NCBI GenBank assembly: GCA_963169175.1
Contig: CAUJFK010000133.1
Span: 1 to 11,683, forward strand
DNA from: Acidobacteriota bacterium
GTDB lineage: Bacteria > Acidobacteriota > Blastocatellia > Pyrinomonadales > Pyrinomonadaceae
Direction of reading: 5' to 3'
DNA length: 11,683 nucleotides
The position numbers were made by a program, and so were the translations under genes. Every line of letters starts with the position of its first letter. Position 1 is the stretch's first letter. Shown here in pieces: positions 1-6,879 of this stretch. A model generated the notes under the pieces. The model was given only the letters and a program-made list of their open reading frames with translations, ran no database searches and was not told the DNA's origin.

Positions 1-1203
1 ATCAAGGACATGCTCCGCGATGTGTGTGAGGCAAATGATATCCCTCCGAATTTCTTTTACTACATGGCGATCCCGCCTTCGATGTTCGCCAATGTGGCAA
101 AGAAGATCGTCAAGAATGGGCTTGGCCGCAACGAAAACGGCAACTGGCGGCGGTTCATTTTCGAAAAGCCGTTCGGCCGCGATCTCGCGTCGGCACAAAA
201 GTTGAACGCAGACCTTTTGAAGATCCTCGACGAAAAACAGATCTATCGGATCGACCATTATCTTGGTAAAGAAACCGTACAGAACATAATGGTTTTCCGT
301 TTTGGTAACAGCGTTTTCGAGCCGATCTGGAACCGGAATTTTGTCGATCATGTACAGATAACGGTCGCCGAAACACTTGGCGTCGAACAACGCGGCGGAT
401 ATTACGATTCGGCCGGTGCCTTGCGCGACATGATCCCGAATCACATTTTTCAACTCGTAACGTTAACGGCAATGGAGCCGCCCGCTTCCTTCGATGCCGA
501 TTCGGTACGCAACGAGCAAGTAAAGGTCCTCCACGCGATCCAGTCCTTCTCACCTGAAGATGCTCTAAATTGCGCGGTCCGCGGACAGTACGGCGCCGGT
601 GAGATCGACGGTAAAGCTGCTCCGGGTTATCGCAGCGAGGAAAAGGTCGCACCCAATTCGAATACCGAGACCTACGCGGCCCTAAAATTTGAGATCGACA
701 ATTGGCGATGGGCAGATGTGCCGTTTTATGTACGGACCGGAAAGCGGCTTGCGGCCCGGCACACGAGCATTATCATTCAGTTCAAGCAGGCGCCGCTTAC
801 CCTGTTCCGCGACACGCCGGTTGACCGGTTGACGACCAATCGCATCGTGATCCACATCCAGCCGGACGAAGGTATTACGCTGCATTTTGGTGCAAAGATA
901 CCAGGCCCGATCGTGAAAATTGGGGCCGTGGACATGGATTTCAATTACGTCGATCACTTTGGCGAACAGATCTCGACCGGTTACGAACGGCTTCTATACG
1001 ATTGCATGGTCGGCGACGCCACGTTGTTCCAGCGCGCGGATATGGTCGAGGCGGGATGGCGGGTGGTCACGCCGATCCTGGATGTCTGGGGCGCGATTCC
1101 CGCCCGCAGTTTTCCGAACTATCCGGCAGGTTCGTGGGGACCGCCCGAGGCAGATGACATGATCGGCCGCGATGGCCGCAGTTGGAAGAACACCTTGATC
1201 TAG
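1..1203 (+). CDS. zwf: Glucose-6-phosphate 1-dehydrogenase, 5'-truncated by the window edge
   Basis: This enzyme oxidises glucose 6-phosphate to 6-phosphogluconolactone with NADP+ (or NAD+), the entry step of the oxidative pentose phosphate pathway in the cytosol. The frame is open from base 1, giving 400 visible residues against about 490-510 for the family. The N-terminal Rossmann segment with its GxxGDLA nucleotide-binding motif is therefore missing, roughly 100 residues, because it lies outside the window. Visible hallmarks are EKPFGRD at residues 55-61 of the visible part and the active-site motif RIDHYLGKE at 83-91, whose His binds substrate. The C-terminus has the usual YPAGSWGP...RDGR.W ending. 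The first ATG at position 10 is internal, not a start. The usual companion pgl gene does not follow; the next gene is an unrelated membrane protein. Identification is firm; cofactor preference cannot be read here. Confidence 0.97.
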   Translation: MKDMLRDVCEANDIPPNFFYYMAIPPSMFANVAKKIVKNGLGRNENGNWRRFIFEKPFGRDLASAQKLNADLLKILDEKQIYRIDHYLGKETVQNIMVFRFGNSVFEPIWNRNFVDHVQITVAETLGVEQRGGYYDSAGALRDMIPNHIFQLVTLTAMEPPASFDADSVRNEQVKVLHAIQSFSPEDALNCAVRGQYGAGEIDGKAAPGYRSEEKVAPNSNTETYAALKFEIDNWRWADVPFYVRTGKRLAARHTSIIIQFKQAPLTLFRDTPVDRLTTNRIVIHIQPDEGITLHFGAKIPGPIVKIGAVDMDFNYVDHFGEQISTGYERLLYDCMVGDATLFQRADMVEAGWRVVTPILDVWGAIPARSFPNYPAGSWGPPEADDMIGRDGRSWKNTLI

Positions 1204-1236
1204 CAACGGCAAATGCCAACAGCATGGGCAAAGGAC

Positions 1237-1265
1237 TTGCTTTTCACACCATAGGAAAATACCAT
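1237..1265 (+). promoter_or_regulatory. Candidate sigma70-type promoter for the CBS-domain membrane protein
   Basis: In the 78-base gap after zwf there is TTGCTT (1237-1242), a 17-base spacer, then TACCAT (1260-1265). The -10 box matches the TATAAT consensus at four of six positions. A start near 1272 would leave a leader of about ten bases before the ATG at 1282. No strong Shine-Dalgarno sequence precedes that ATG. The call is pattern-based only, and read-through from zwf is an alternative. Confidence 0.3.
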
Positions 1266-1281
1266 CTGAATTCAACAGAAG

Positions 1282-2601
1282 ATGGAAATTGAGATAGTCA
1301 TAGCCGCGTGCCTCCTTGTTGCCATAACATTTCTGGCAACGGTTGACATGGCATTCGCATATCTGTCGGATCTTGGTTTGCGCCGTGTTGCAAGCGAAAC
1401 CGAAGAAAATAAGCCGCAATCGGCAAAGTCCCTTCGTGACATCCTCGACGATCGGCCGCGATTCCGCTTCGTCCTTTCCTCGACAATACAGATACTTCTA
1501 ATTTGCGTAACTGTCGTCCTGACGATGATCGTGCTGCGTTTCGCCGGCGATGATCGGGCTGTGTTGATCCTGTTTGCCCTGGTTTCGGCGGGAGCATCGA
1601 CCGTGATCTTCCGGCAGATACTCCCTCGAATGTTCGTTCGAAGTGATCCGGAGCGCCGCCTCCTGTTGCTGCTGCCGGTCGTTGGGCCGTTGTATCGTGC
1701 GGCGGCGGTGATAACGCGGCCGTTTGCCGGTTTCTTTGCTCCAAAAGAATCCGCCAGGTTTGACGCAACGGTCGCACCAGACCTGTCGGACGAACGCTCT
1801 GACGATTACGCGGATGATTTCCACGCACTGATGGAGGTCGGCGAAGCAGAAGGCATTATTGAAGAAAATGAACGCGAGCTGATCGAGTCGGTGGTCGAGT
1901 TTAACGAGACGCGTGCTGACGAGATAATGACGCCGCGGACCGAAATGTGTGCCATCCCACTCGAGTCGACCATAATTGCCGCACGCCAGTTGATGGTCGA
2001 AGAAAAGTACTCTCGACTGCCTGTTTACCGCGACAATATAGACAACATTGAGGGAGTGATCTATGTTCGTGACCTGCTTCAGGCCTGGGCCGAAGGCAAA
2101 GAGAACGAAAAGATCGATTCGATCCTGCGTGACCCGTTCTTTGTCCCTGAGACAAAGCCCGCCGCCGAACTATTGAAAACAATGCAGATAGGCCACGTGC
2201 AGTTGGCAATAGTGATCGATGAGTACGGCGGTGTCGCCGGTATTGTAACCGTAGAAGACATACTCGAAGAAATAGTTGGCGAGATCGAGGACGAAGATAC
2301 TGAGGAAGAAGAAATAATCGAAATAGTAGAAGGTGACGGCGGATACTGGGACGTTCTCGGTTCGACAGACATAGATAAGATCGAGCGATTGTTCGGCCTT
2401 GAGATCGAGGACGACGATTTTACGACCATGGCGGGATTGGTAACAAGCGAAGCCGGATATGTGCCAAAGATCGGCGAAAAGCTTTCGTTCTATGGCCTGA
2501 ATATCGAGGTGCTGCAAGCGGATGAAAAAAAAGTTGGATTGCTGCGGCTGCGGCCTGCATCTTCGACGGACGAAACCGCTGACGAGACCGCCGCTGCCTG
2601 A
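1282..2601 (+). CDS. HlyC/CorC (CNNM) family membrane protein with CBS domains
   Basis: The 439-residue protein has the standard architecture of the bacterial CNNM/CorC family, linked in studied members to Mg2+ or Co2+ efflux and metal homeostasis. The N-terminal DUF21-like part has about four hydrophobic segments (roughly 4-26, 60-87, 92-118, 125-151). A CBS pair follows: the first carries the hallmark MTPRTEM and covers about 206-270, the second covers about 285-340 with VIDEYGGVAGIVTVEDILEEIVGEI. After an acidic run comes a CorC_HlyC C-terminal domain (about 352-428). The DUF21 segment is divergent, lacking the usual FSAAETAL-like stretch. The ATG at 1282 is chosen because TM1 begins directly after it. 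The protein should sit in the inner membrane with its CBS domains in the cytosol, where they may sense adenine nucleotides. The transported ion cannot be told from sequence. The family name 'hemolysin' is historical and does not indicate toxicity. Confidence 0.93.
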   Translation: MEIEIVIAACLLVAITFLATVDMAFAYLSDLGLRRVASETEENKPQSAKSLRDILDDRPRFRFVLSSTIQILLICVTVVLTMIVLRFAGDDRAVLILFALVSAGASTVIFRQILPRMFVRSDPERRLLLLLPVVGPLYRAAAVITRPFAGFFAPKESARFDATVAPDLSDERSDDYADDFHALMEVGEAEGIIEENERELIESVVEFNETRADEIMTPRTEMCAIPLESTIIAARQLMVEEKYSRLPVYRDNIDNIEGVIYVRDLLQAWAEGKENEKIDSILRDPFFVPETKPAAELLKTMQIGHVQLAIVIDEYGGVAGIVTVEDILEEIVGEIEDEDTEEEEIIEIVEGDGGYWDVLGSTDIDKIERLFGLEIEDDDFTTMAGLVTSEAGYVPKIGEKLSFYGLNIEVLQADEKKVGLLRLRPASSTDETADETAAA

Positions 2602-2621
2602 TGTATTGCCCCGCCGCCATT

Positions 2622-2630
2622 TGCTATACT
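2622..2630 (+). promoter_or_regulatory. Candidate extended -10 promoter for the peroxiredoxin gene
   Basis: TGC followed by TATACT (2625-2630) is a good extended -10 element lying 32 bases before the peroxiredoxin ATG, in the short gap after the CBS-domain gene. No good -35 box sits at the usual distance, which is compatible with an extended -10 promoter. Transcription would start near 2637. This suggests the peroxiredoxin can be transcribed independently of the gene upstream. Confidence 0.4.
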
Positions 2631-2646
2631 GAATGATCCAGACAAA

Positions 2647-2652
2647 AGGAGG
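2647..2652 (+). promoter_or_regulatory. Strong ribosome binding site of the peroxiredoxin
   Basis: A full AGGAGG Shine-Dalgarno lies nine bases before the ATG at 2662. It fixes the start there, rather than at the out-of-frame ATG at 2633. It is one of only two strong Shine-Dalgarno sequences visible in the window and suggests high expression. Confidence 0.85.
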
Positions 2653-2661
2653 ACCTCTGTT

Positions 2662-3321
2662 ATGTCTATCAGACTTGGTGATGAAGCACCAAATTTCACC
2701 GCTCAAACTACGCAGGGCGAGATCAATTTTCACGAATGGCTGGGCAGCGACTGGGGCGTGCTTTTCTCGCACCCGAAGGATTACACGCCGGTCTGCACGA
2801 CCGAACTCGGCATGGCAGCAAAGCTAAAACCCGAATTCGACAAAAGGAACGTCAAGGTGATGGGATTGAGCGTTGACCCGCTCGATTCGCACCTCGGCTG
2901 GGAAAAGGATATCGAAGAAACGCAAGGCACCGCCGTTAACTTTCCGATGATCGCGGACTCGGATAGAAAGGTTTCGGACCTTTACGATATGATCCATCCG
3001 AATGCGAACGATACACTGACCGTTCGCTCGGTCTATGTCATCGGGCCGGATAAGAAGGTCAAATTGATGATCACGTACCCGGCGAGCACCGGCCGCAATT
3101 TTGACGAAGTGCTCCGCGTGATCGACTCATTGCAGCTTACATCAAACTACAGCGTCGCAACGCCGGTAAATTGGAAAGACGGCGATGACTGCATAATCGT
3201 CCCGTCGATCTCGAACGAAGACGCGAAAGAAAAATTCCCCGCCGGCTGGAAGGAAGTGAAACCCTATCTGCGCGTCACGCCGCAGCCGAATAAGGTAAAA
3301 GGCGATTCGCAGACGGCTTAA
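2662..3321 (+). CDS. 1-Cys-type (Prx6 family) peroxiredoxin
   Basis: This thiol peroxidase reduces hydrogen peroxide and organic hydroperoxides in the cytosol. The 219-residue length fits the Prx6 subfamily, longer than AhpC/Prx1. The active-site motif PVCTTE places the peroxidatic Cys at residue 45, with Thr42 and Pro43 just before it and a probable catalytic Arg at 122 (TVRSVYVIGP). The Prx6-specific C-terminal arm starts near 160 with TPVNWKDGDDCIIVPS and ends at FPAGWKEVKPYLRVTPQP. Only one further Cys is present, Cys177 in that arm; many relatives have a non-Cys residue there. Prx6 enzymes usually need an external thiol for recycling, and a bacillithiol gene (bshC) occurs in this window, so bacillithiol is a possible reductant. 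That link is inference. The start is fixed by a strong Shine-Dalgarno. Confidence 0.96.
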   Translation: MSIRLGDEAPNFTAQTTQGEINFHEWLGSDWGVLFSHPKDYTPVCTTELGMAAKLKPEFDKRNVKVMGLSVDPLDSHLGWEKDIEETQGTAVNFPMIADSDRKVSDLYDMIHPNANDTLTVRSVYVIGPDKKVKLMITYPASTGRNFDEVLRVIDSLQLTSNYSVATPVNWKDGDDCIIVPSISNEDAKEKFPAGWKEVKPYLRVTPQPNKVKGDSQTA

Positions 3322-3329
3322 CAGTCGAA

Positions 3330-3349
3330 ACCGCGAGCGGTAGCGACCG
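3330..3349. repeat. Short interleaved inverted-repeat motif in the intergenic gap
   Basis: Just after the peroxiredoxin stop the sequence runs ACCG-CGAG-CGGT-AGCG-ACCG. The central CGGT can pair with the ACCG on either side, giving two mutually exclusive four-base hairpins. It occupies the start of the 105-base gap between the peroxiredoxin and the biotin carrier gene. There is no T-run, so it is not a classic intrinsic terminator. It resembles short dispersed intergenic motifs, but only one copy is in view. Confidence 0.4.
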
Positions 3350-3370
3350 GCCTCCTAATCAAGGCGGAAG

Positions 3371-3397
3371 GCGGAAGCCCGCACGAAGTAAGGCGCT
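3371..3397 (+). repeat. Degenerate copy of the 4202-4264 repeat family
   Basis: The first 12 bases, GCGGAAGCCCGC, are identical to the reverse complement of 4259-4270, the outer end of the inverted repeat at the convergent junction. Over 27 aligned bases I count 19 identities without gaps. It is preceded by another GGCGGAAG, a partial tandem of its left end. It lies in the non-coding gap before the biotin carrier gene. A second copy this close suggests a dispersed REP-like family, though only two members can be seen. Confidence 0.5.
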
Positions 3398-3426
3398 CCC
3401 GTTTTCGGCTGGGTCTGAAAGTTAAA

Positions 3427-3933
3427 ATGAAACTCCAAGCCCAAGTCGGCGACGAAAAACACGAGGTCGAGATCCGACGTGACGGCGATAGTGCATTCGC
3501 CTGCGTGGATGGCCGCGAGTACGAACTCGAAGTTTCGGAGCCAGAAAAAGGCGTTTATCTATTCAAGAACAACGGCAAGATAGTCGAGGTTTTTGTCTCG
3601 CCGCGAGCCACACCAAACGAGCCTGTTCTCGTACAAACCTCTGGTCATTCGCTGGAAATAACCCTAATCGACCCAAAGCGACTTCGCGGTTCGGGCAATC
3701 GCTCCGAGCACGGGGACGGAGCGGCGGAGTTAAGAACGGCGATGCCTGGAAAAGTTGTCAGGCTGCTATGCGAGCTTGGTGCCGAGGTAAAAAAGGGAGA
3801 CGGTGTGATCGTCGTCGAAGCGATGAAGATGCAGAATGAGCTAAAGGCACCCAAAGATGGTATTGTCAAAGAGATCAAGGTCGCGGAAGGAACAACCGTT
3901 TCGGCCGGAGATCTATTGGTCGTCATAGATTAG
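3427..3933 (+). CDS. Biotin carboxyl carrier protein (acyl-CoA carboxylase biotin subunit)
   Basis: The protein carries covalently bound biotin and shuttles carboxyl groups in an acetyl-, propionyl- or other acyl-CoA carboxylase, or in a biotin-dependent decarboxylase. The C-terminal biotinyl domain (about 102-168) contains VVEAMKMQNEL, with Lys134 in EAMKM as the biotinylation site, and MPGKVVRLLCELGAEVKKGD as the partner hairpin. The first 80 residues form a beta-rich region like the domain that precedes the biotinyl domain in propionyl-CoA carboxylase-type subunits. They are followed by a short polar linker (about 86-101). At 168 residues it is a stand-alone carrier. No biotin carboxylase or carboxyltransferase gene is adjacent, so the partner enzyme is encoded elsewhere. 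The ATG at 3427 has only a weak upstream GAAAG and no clear Shine-Dalgarno. I leave the symbol blank because accB versus a propionyl-CoA subunit cannot be decided. Confidence 0.93.
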   Translation: MKLQAQVGDEKHEVEIRRDGDSAFACVDGREYELEVSEPEKGVYLFKNNGKIVEVFVSPRATPNEPVLVQTSGHSLEITLIDPKRLRGSGNRSEHGDGAAELRTAMPGKVVRLLCELGAEVKKGDGVIVVEAMKMQNELKAPKDGIVKEIKVAEGTTVSAGDLLVVID

Positions 3934-3973
3934 CGACTAGGCAAAAGATGCGGGCCGCTAGCGTTCCTTAGGT

Positions 3974-3980
3974 AAAGGAG
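3974..3980 (+). promoter_or_regulatory. Strong ribosome binding site of the 59-residue small protein
   Basis: AAAGGAG lies seven bases before the ATG at 3988, ideal spacing for a Shine-Dalgarno. It is the main sign that the short frame downstream is a real gene. It follows an 8-bp palindrome, CGCTAGCG, at 3956-3963 in the gap after the biotin carrier gene. Confidence 0.75.
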
Positions 3981-3987
3981 AAACAAT

Positions 3988-4167
3988 ATGGCCCTGTCAG
4001 AAAATGATAAAAACGAAGTAAAACAGCGTGTACTTATCTCGCTCGAGCATCTATTTACAGACCTGACCGAAAAGTACAACACTGAGGAAGATCACGACAA
4101 GGTGTTGTATATCATGGATGTAGAAAACCGCATCAAGCAGTCGTTGATGGACCCTGTCCTTACTTAG
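3988..4167 (+). CDS. Small acidic hypothetical protein (59 residues)
   Basis: I do not recognise a family. The frame encodes MALSENDKNEVKQRVL at its start and ends SLMDPVLT. It is rich in Asp, Glu and Lys, has no Cys, no signal peptide and no membrane segment, and looks mostly helical, with a possible first helix around 8-31 and a second around 33-53. It is preceded by a perfectly placed AAAGGAG and lies 54 bases after the biotin carrier stop on the same strand, so co-transcription is likely. It is the last gene of the left block, ending 34 bases before the inverted repeat at the convergent junction. Codon use looks AT-richer than its neighbours. Function is unknown; a small cytosolic adaptor or regulator is possible. 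Confidence rests on the ribosome site and position, not on homology. Confidence 0.65.
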   Translation: MALSENDKNEVKQRVLISLEHLFTDLTEKYNTEEDHDKVLYIMDVENRIKQSLMDPVLT

Positions 4168-4201
4168 CGCTTGCAGGGACGGCCGTCATATACATGCAGA
4201 G

Positions 4202-4264
4202 GCCCGCGCGTTAGCAAGGGCTTAATGCGGAGGTTGGATGTTAAGCCCTTGCTAACGCGCGGGC
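4202..4264. repeat. 24-bp perfect inverted repeat at the convergent gene junction
   Basis: The arms 4202-4225 and 4241-4264 are exact reverse complements (core GCCCGCGCGTTAGCAAGGGC), separated by 15 bases. Pairing continues for three more positions outward if one G-U is allowed (4199-4201 with 4265-4267). The element lies between the small + strand gene and the - strand PIG-L gene, and its right arm overlaps the last codons and stop of the latter. No T-run follows on either strand, so it is not a textbook intrinsic terminator. Its place suggests transcript end formation or stabilisation in both directions. A degenerate half-copy at 3371-3397 points to a dispersed REP-like repeat. Confidence 0.85.
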
Positions 4265-6879
4265 TTCCGCATCGGTTGCGAATTTTTGCCTGAATAGGCG
4301 AGCATGTTTGCGAGCAGCCGATACGCACCCGGGACGCCCGCGGGCAGTTGGCGGAAGAGCGAATAGCTGCAATAGATAAACTTCCCTTTCCCAACGTCCG
4401 CGACAACCAGCCCGCCTTTGTTTTCGGCCTCGTTTGCGTCATGCGATTCTAATAACCCGACATACTTCGGGTCCATCGTCGAAAAGTTGTAAAGATTCCG
4501 CTCCTGTACCCAACCTTCGAAGTCTTTGTCGGTTATCTTGTTAGGCGAATTCAAGACCGGATGCACGGCATCGAGGATCGTAACTTTTGCCAACTCATCC
4601 GAAACCCGCGGCCCTTGCTGTGCCGGAAACGGCGCGAGATTTTGCTGTGTATATCCCGGCAACTGATATTGAACGATCAGCGTCCCGCCGGAATTTGCAA
4701 AATCGAGCAGCCGCTTGTTGTTCGCCACAACATCCGGCCTGACCTGGTACGCGCGAATGCCGACGACGATCACATCGTATTTTGCAAGATCGCCCGATGC
4801 CAAGGTCCCTTCATCGATGGTTTCGACGCTGTAACCCATCTGCTTCATCGCCTCCGGCACACGGTCTCCGCTGCCTGCGATGTAGCCGATCCTGGCCGGC
4901 GCGGTTTTTAGATCGAATACGTTCACCTTCGCCGCGGCGTCATTATAAAGTCGATGCGTTTGAATATGCGGGTACGACAACGTCCGTATCGAGCTCCCGT
5001 ATTCGGAATTTCCGGCAACAGCTGACGCATTGATGTGAAAGCTGCCTGCCGAAGGGTTAGAGCGAATCTTGATACTAAACGGCACTGATGCGCTCTCGCC
5101 TTTTCTATCGAGGCTGAACGCCGGATCGCCCGACGCGGCCCAACCGGCCGGGAGCGATAATTTCACGTTTCCGGTGACCGGCCCTGAGGAATTATTCGTG
5201 ACCGTAACAGCAATTTTCTTTATTGTTTCCCGCGCGTTGCGGGCGATGATCATCAGATCCTGATCGACCGAGACCGAAACCGCCGGCACAACCACCAATG
5301 GCCGGCGAAGTTCGCCGCGAATATCGTCGGCATAACGATATTCGACCGGCTGTCGGAACGTGATCTCCTTTCCGGCAACCGTCATTTTTATTTCCGCAAA
5401 CGCAACCGGCGCTTGAAACGGAAGCGTCTGTTCGCTCCCGCCGCTCCAGCTAAACAGATCGCCACGCCTCGGTTGTTCGAGCCAGTAAGGCTGTGTCGGC
5501 GAGGCATCGGCGCCAACAGTTACGTTAAAGTTTGCCCCAAAATTCGCCGTTTCCCTTCTGAATTGCTGGCCTTGAGTTTGGGAGGTTTGATCTGCCGGCT
5601 TCACCGTCCATCGTGGCGGTGTTTTGATATCGACGCTATTAACTTTAATCGACGGTTCGGACGGATGAAAAACGCGGGCCGATACCGAAAAAGTCGTACC
5701 CGGCACAACTGTTTCGCCGTCGCTTAGAACATCGATCTGAATGCCGGCAGCCGAGCGAAGAGCGGCCCGGAACTCAAGCTGCTTCTGCTCCATAAACGCC
5801 TTCGATCCCGGTGATACGGCACTCAATCCGGCTTCCGAAGCCGCATTGTGGCCTTCGATCAGGAGCGGCACGATCGCCGCCGGATCGCGCACGTCATATC
5901 GTTCGAGAGCTTGTGAAGCTACCTTCTTAACCCTTTCCGCAAGCTCAATGAATTGCGGTGAACTCTCGCCGGTATTCACCACAATTCCACCGACGGATGT
6001 ATCGAGCGATGCGAATATTTCAGATTCAGCCGTGCCGGAAGCCGCAGACGTAAGATCGAGCGATGAGAAAAACGGGCCTTTCAGTTCAAGCACGCCTTGC
6101 TCCTGCGTTCGATGCTGGCTGCGGGCCTCCATCGCGATCTGAAAATACGAGCGGCCAAGCATTGCATCATACTTGCCGGTGTTTACGCGAAGATTCGCCT
6201 CATTTGCGCCGCGATGCCTGATGTAGAATTTCTTCACCTGCCAAACCGGCCCGGCGTCGGTGCATTGAGAACTATCCGCGGCCGCCTTGACCGCGATCGG
6301 CGCTAGATAGCCCGAAAACTGATGCTGGCCGTGGCCGTCGGCTGGCGTCCCCGTGAACTGTGCAATGACGACAAGCGGCCGAAAGTTTCGGATGGCCCGG
6401 ACCGCATCGCACAATACGATCTTTTCATCCCATTTCTCTTTCGCTTCGGCCAAAGTCTTTGAAAAACCGTAATCGTAAGCCCGCGTGAAATACTGCTCGG
6501 TGCCGTCGAGTTTCCGCGCTTGCAGCAACTCTTCGGTGCGGATCACGCCGAGCGCCTCGCCCAGTTCAGGGCCGATAATATTCTGCCCGCCATCGCCGCG
6601 TGTAAGTGAAAGATAGGCCGTCCGTGCGTTCTCGCCTCGTGCGAGATAGGCGAGCAAGGCCGTGTCCTCATCATCCGGGTGCGCACCGATCATCATCGCA
6701 CTCGCGGTGGTGTTCAAACGTTTAAGCGATCGCCCAAGGCCAAGCGCTCCCTGATCGTAAACCGGCTTTATCTGCGCGTCGGCTGGTTGCGGGGAGTTTA
6801 ACCACAGAGACACGGAGACACAGAGAAGAATCAGGAGACAGATGCAGCGGGCAAATACGGAATGCGGAGCAATTTTCAT
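4252..6879 (-). CDS. Exported PIG-L (LmbE-like) deacetylase with C-terminal GATase-like domain
   Basis: PIG-L proteins are Zn-dependent deacetylases acting on N-acetyl groups of sugars or related substrates; this large exported subfamily has no known substrate that I can name. The 875 residues start with a signal peptide (about 1-35, likely cut at ADA|Q), placing the protein in the periplasm or outside the cell. The catalytic domain (about 55-260) has AHPDDE at 66-71 (His67 and Asp70 as Zn ligands), the family stretch SLTRGDGGQN at 91-100, HGQH at 183-186 (third ligand) and RSQHR at 253-257. Beta-rich segments follow, including one like a NEW3/Ig domain near 550-625. The last 200 residues (about 664-864) look like a ThuA/class I glutamine amidotransferase fold (YDVIVVGIRAYQ) without a visible elbow Cys, so probably binding rather than catalytic. 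The ATG overlaps the symporter stop. Dispersed repeats encode residues 19-27 and the last codons. Confidence 0.92.
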   Translation of the reverse strand: MKIAPHSVFARCICLLILLCVSVSLWLNSPQPADAQIKPVYDQGALGLGRSLKRLNTTASAMMIGAHPDDEDTALLAYLARGENARTAYLSLTRGDGGQNIIGPELGEALGVIRTEELLQARKLDGTEQYFTRAYDYGFSKTLAEAKEKWDEKIVLCDAVRAIRNFRPLVVIAQFTGTPADGHGQHQFSGYLAPIAVKAAADSSQCTDAGPVWQVKKFYIRHRGANEANLRVNTGKYDAMLGRSYFQIAMEARSQHRTQEQGVLELKGPFFSSLDLTSAASGTAESEIFASLDTSVGGIVVNTGESSPQFIELAERVKKVASQALERYDVRDPAAIVPLLIEGHNAASEAGLSAVSPGSKAFMEQKQLEFRAALRSAAGIQIDVLSDGETVVPGTTFSVSARVFHPSEPSIKVNSVDIKTPPRWTVKPADQTSQTQGQQFRRETANFGANFNVTVGADASPTQPYWLEQPRRGDLFSWSGGSEQTLPFQAPVAFAEIKMTVAGKEITFRQPVEYRYADDIRGELRRPLVVVPAVSVSVDQDLMIIARNARETIKKIAVTVTNNSSGPVTGNVKLSLPAGWAASGDPAFSLDRKGESASVPFSIKIRSNPSAGSFHINASAVAGNSEYGSSIRTLSYPHIQTHRLYNDAAAKVNVFDLKTAPARIGYIAGSGDRVPEAMKQMGYSVETIDEGTLASGDLAKYDVIVVGIRAYQVRPDVVANNKRLLDFANSGGTLIVQYQLPGYTQQNLAPFPAQQGPRVSDELAKVTILDAVHPVLNSPNKITDKDFEGWVQERNLYNFSTMDPKYVGLLESHDANEAENKGGLVVADVGKGKFIYCSYSLFRQLPAGVPGAYRLLANMLAYSGKNSQPMRKPAR
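6800..6825 (-). repeat. Dispersed repeat (ACCACAGAGACAC type) inside the PIG-L signal peptide
   Basis: This 26-base stretch, starting AACCACAGAGACACGGAGAC on the + strand, matches the reverse complement of 6898-6923 with only two mismatches. Read on the - strand it encodes residues 19-27 of the PIG-L protein (LCVSVSLWL), the hydrophobic core of its signal peptide. Similar low-complexity AACCACAGAG..CACAGAG sequences recur in many bacterial genomes, from memory; only the pair is visible here. Confidence 0.8.

Noticed and set aside
1163..1177. Hairpin CGGCC-GCGAT-GGCCG near the zwf end as a terminator
   Set aside because: It lies inside the coding sequence, the stem is five base pairs and no T-run follows.
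3940..3985. Stem between CCTT and AAGG occluding the ribosome site of the 59-residue gene, with palindrome CGCTAGCG, as a riboswitch-like control
   Set aside because: The stem is only four base pairs and no conserved aptamer is recognisable.
4252..6879. PIG-L protein as BshB, the bacillithiol deacetylase
   Set aside because: BshB is a cytosolic protein of about 220-240 residues. This one is 875 residues with a signal peptide and extra domains, and is in a separate transcription unit from bshC.
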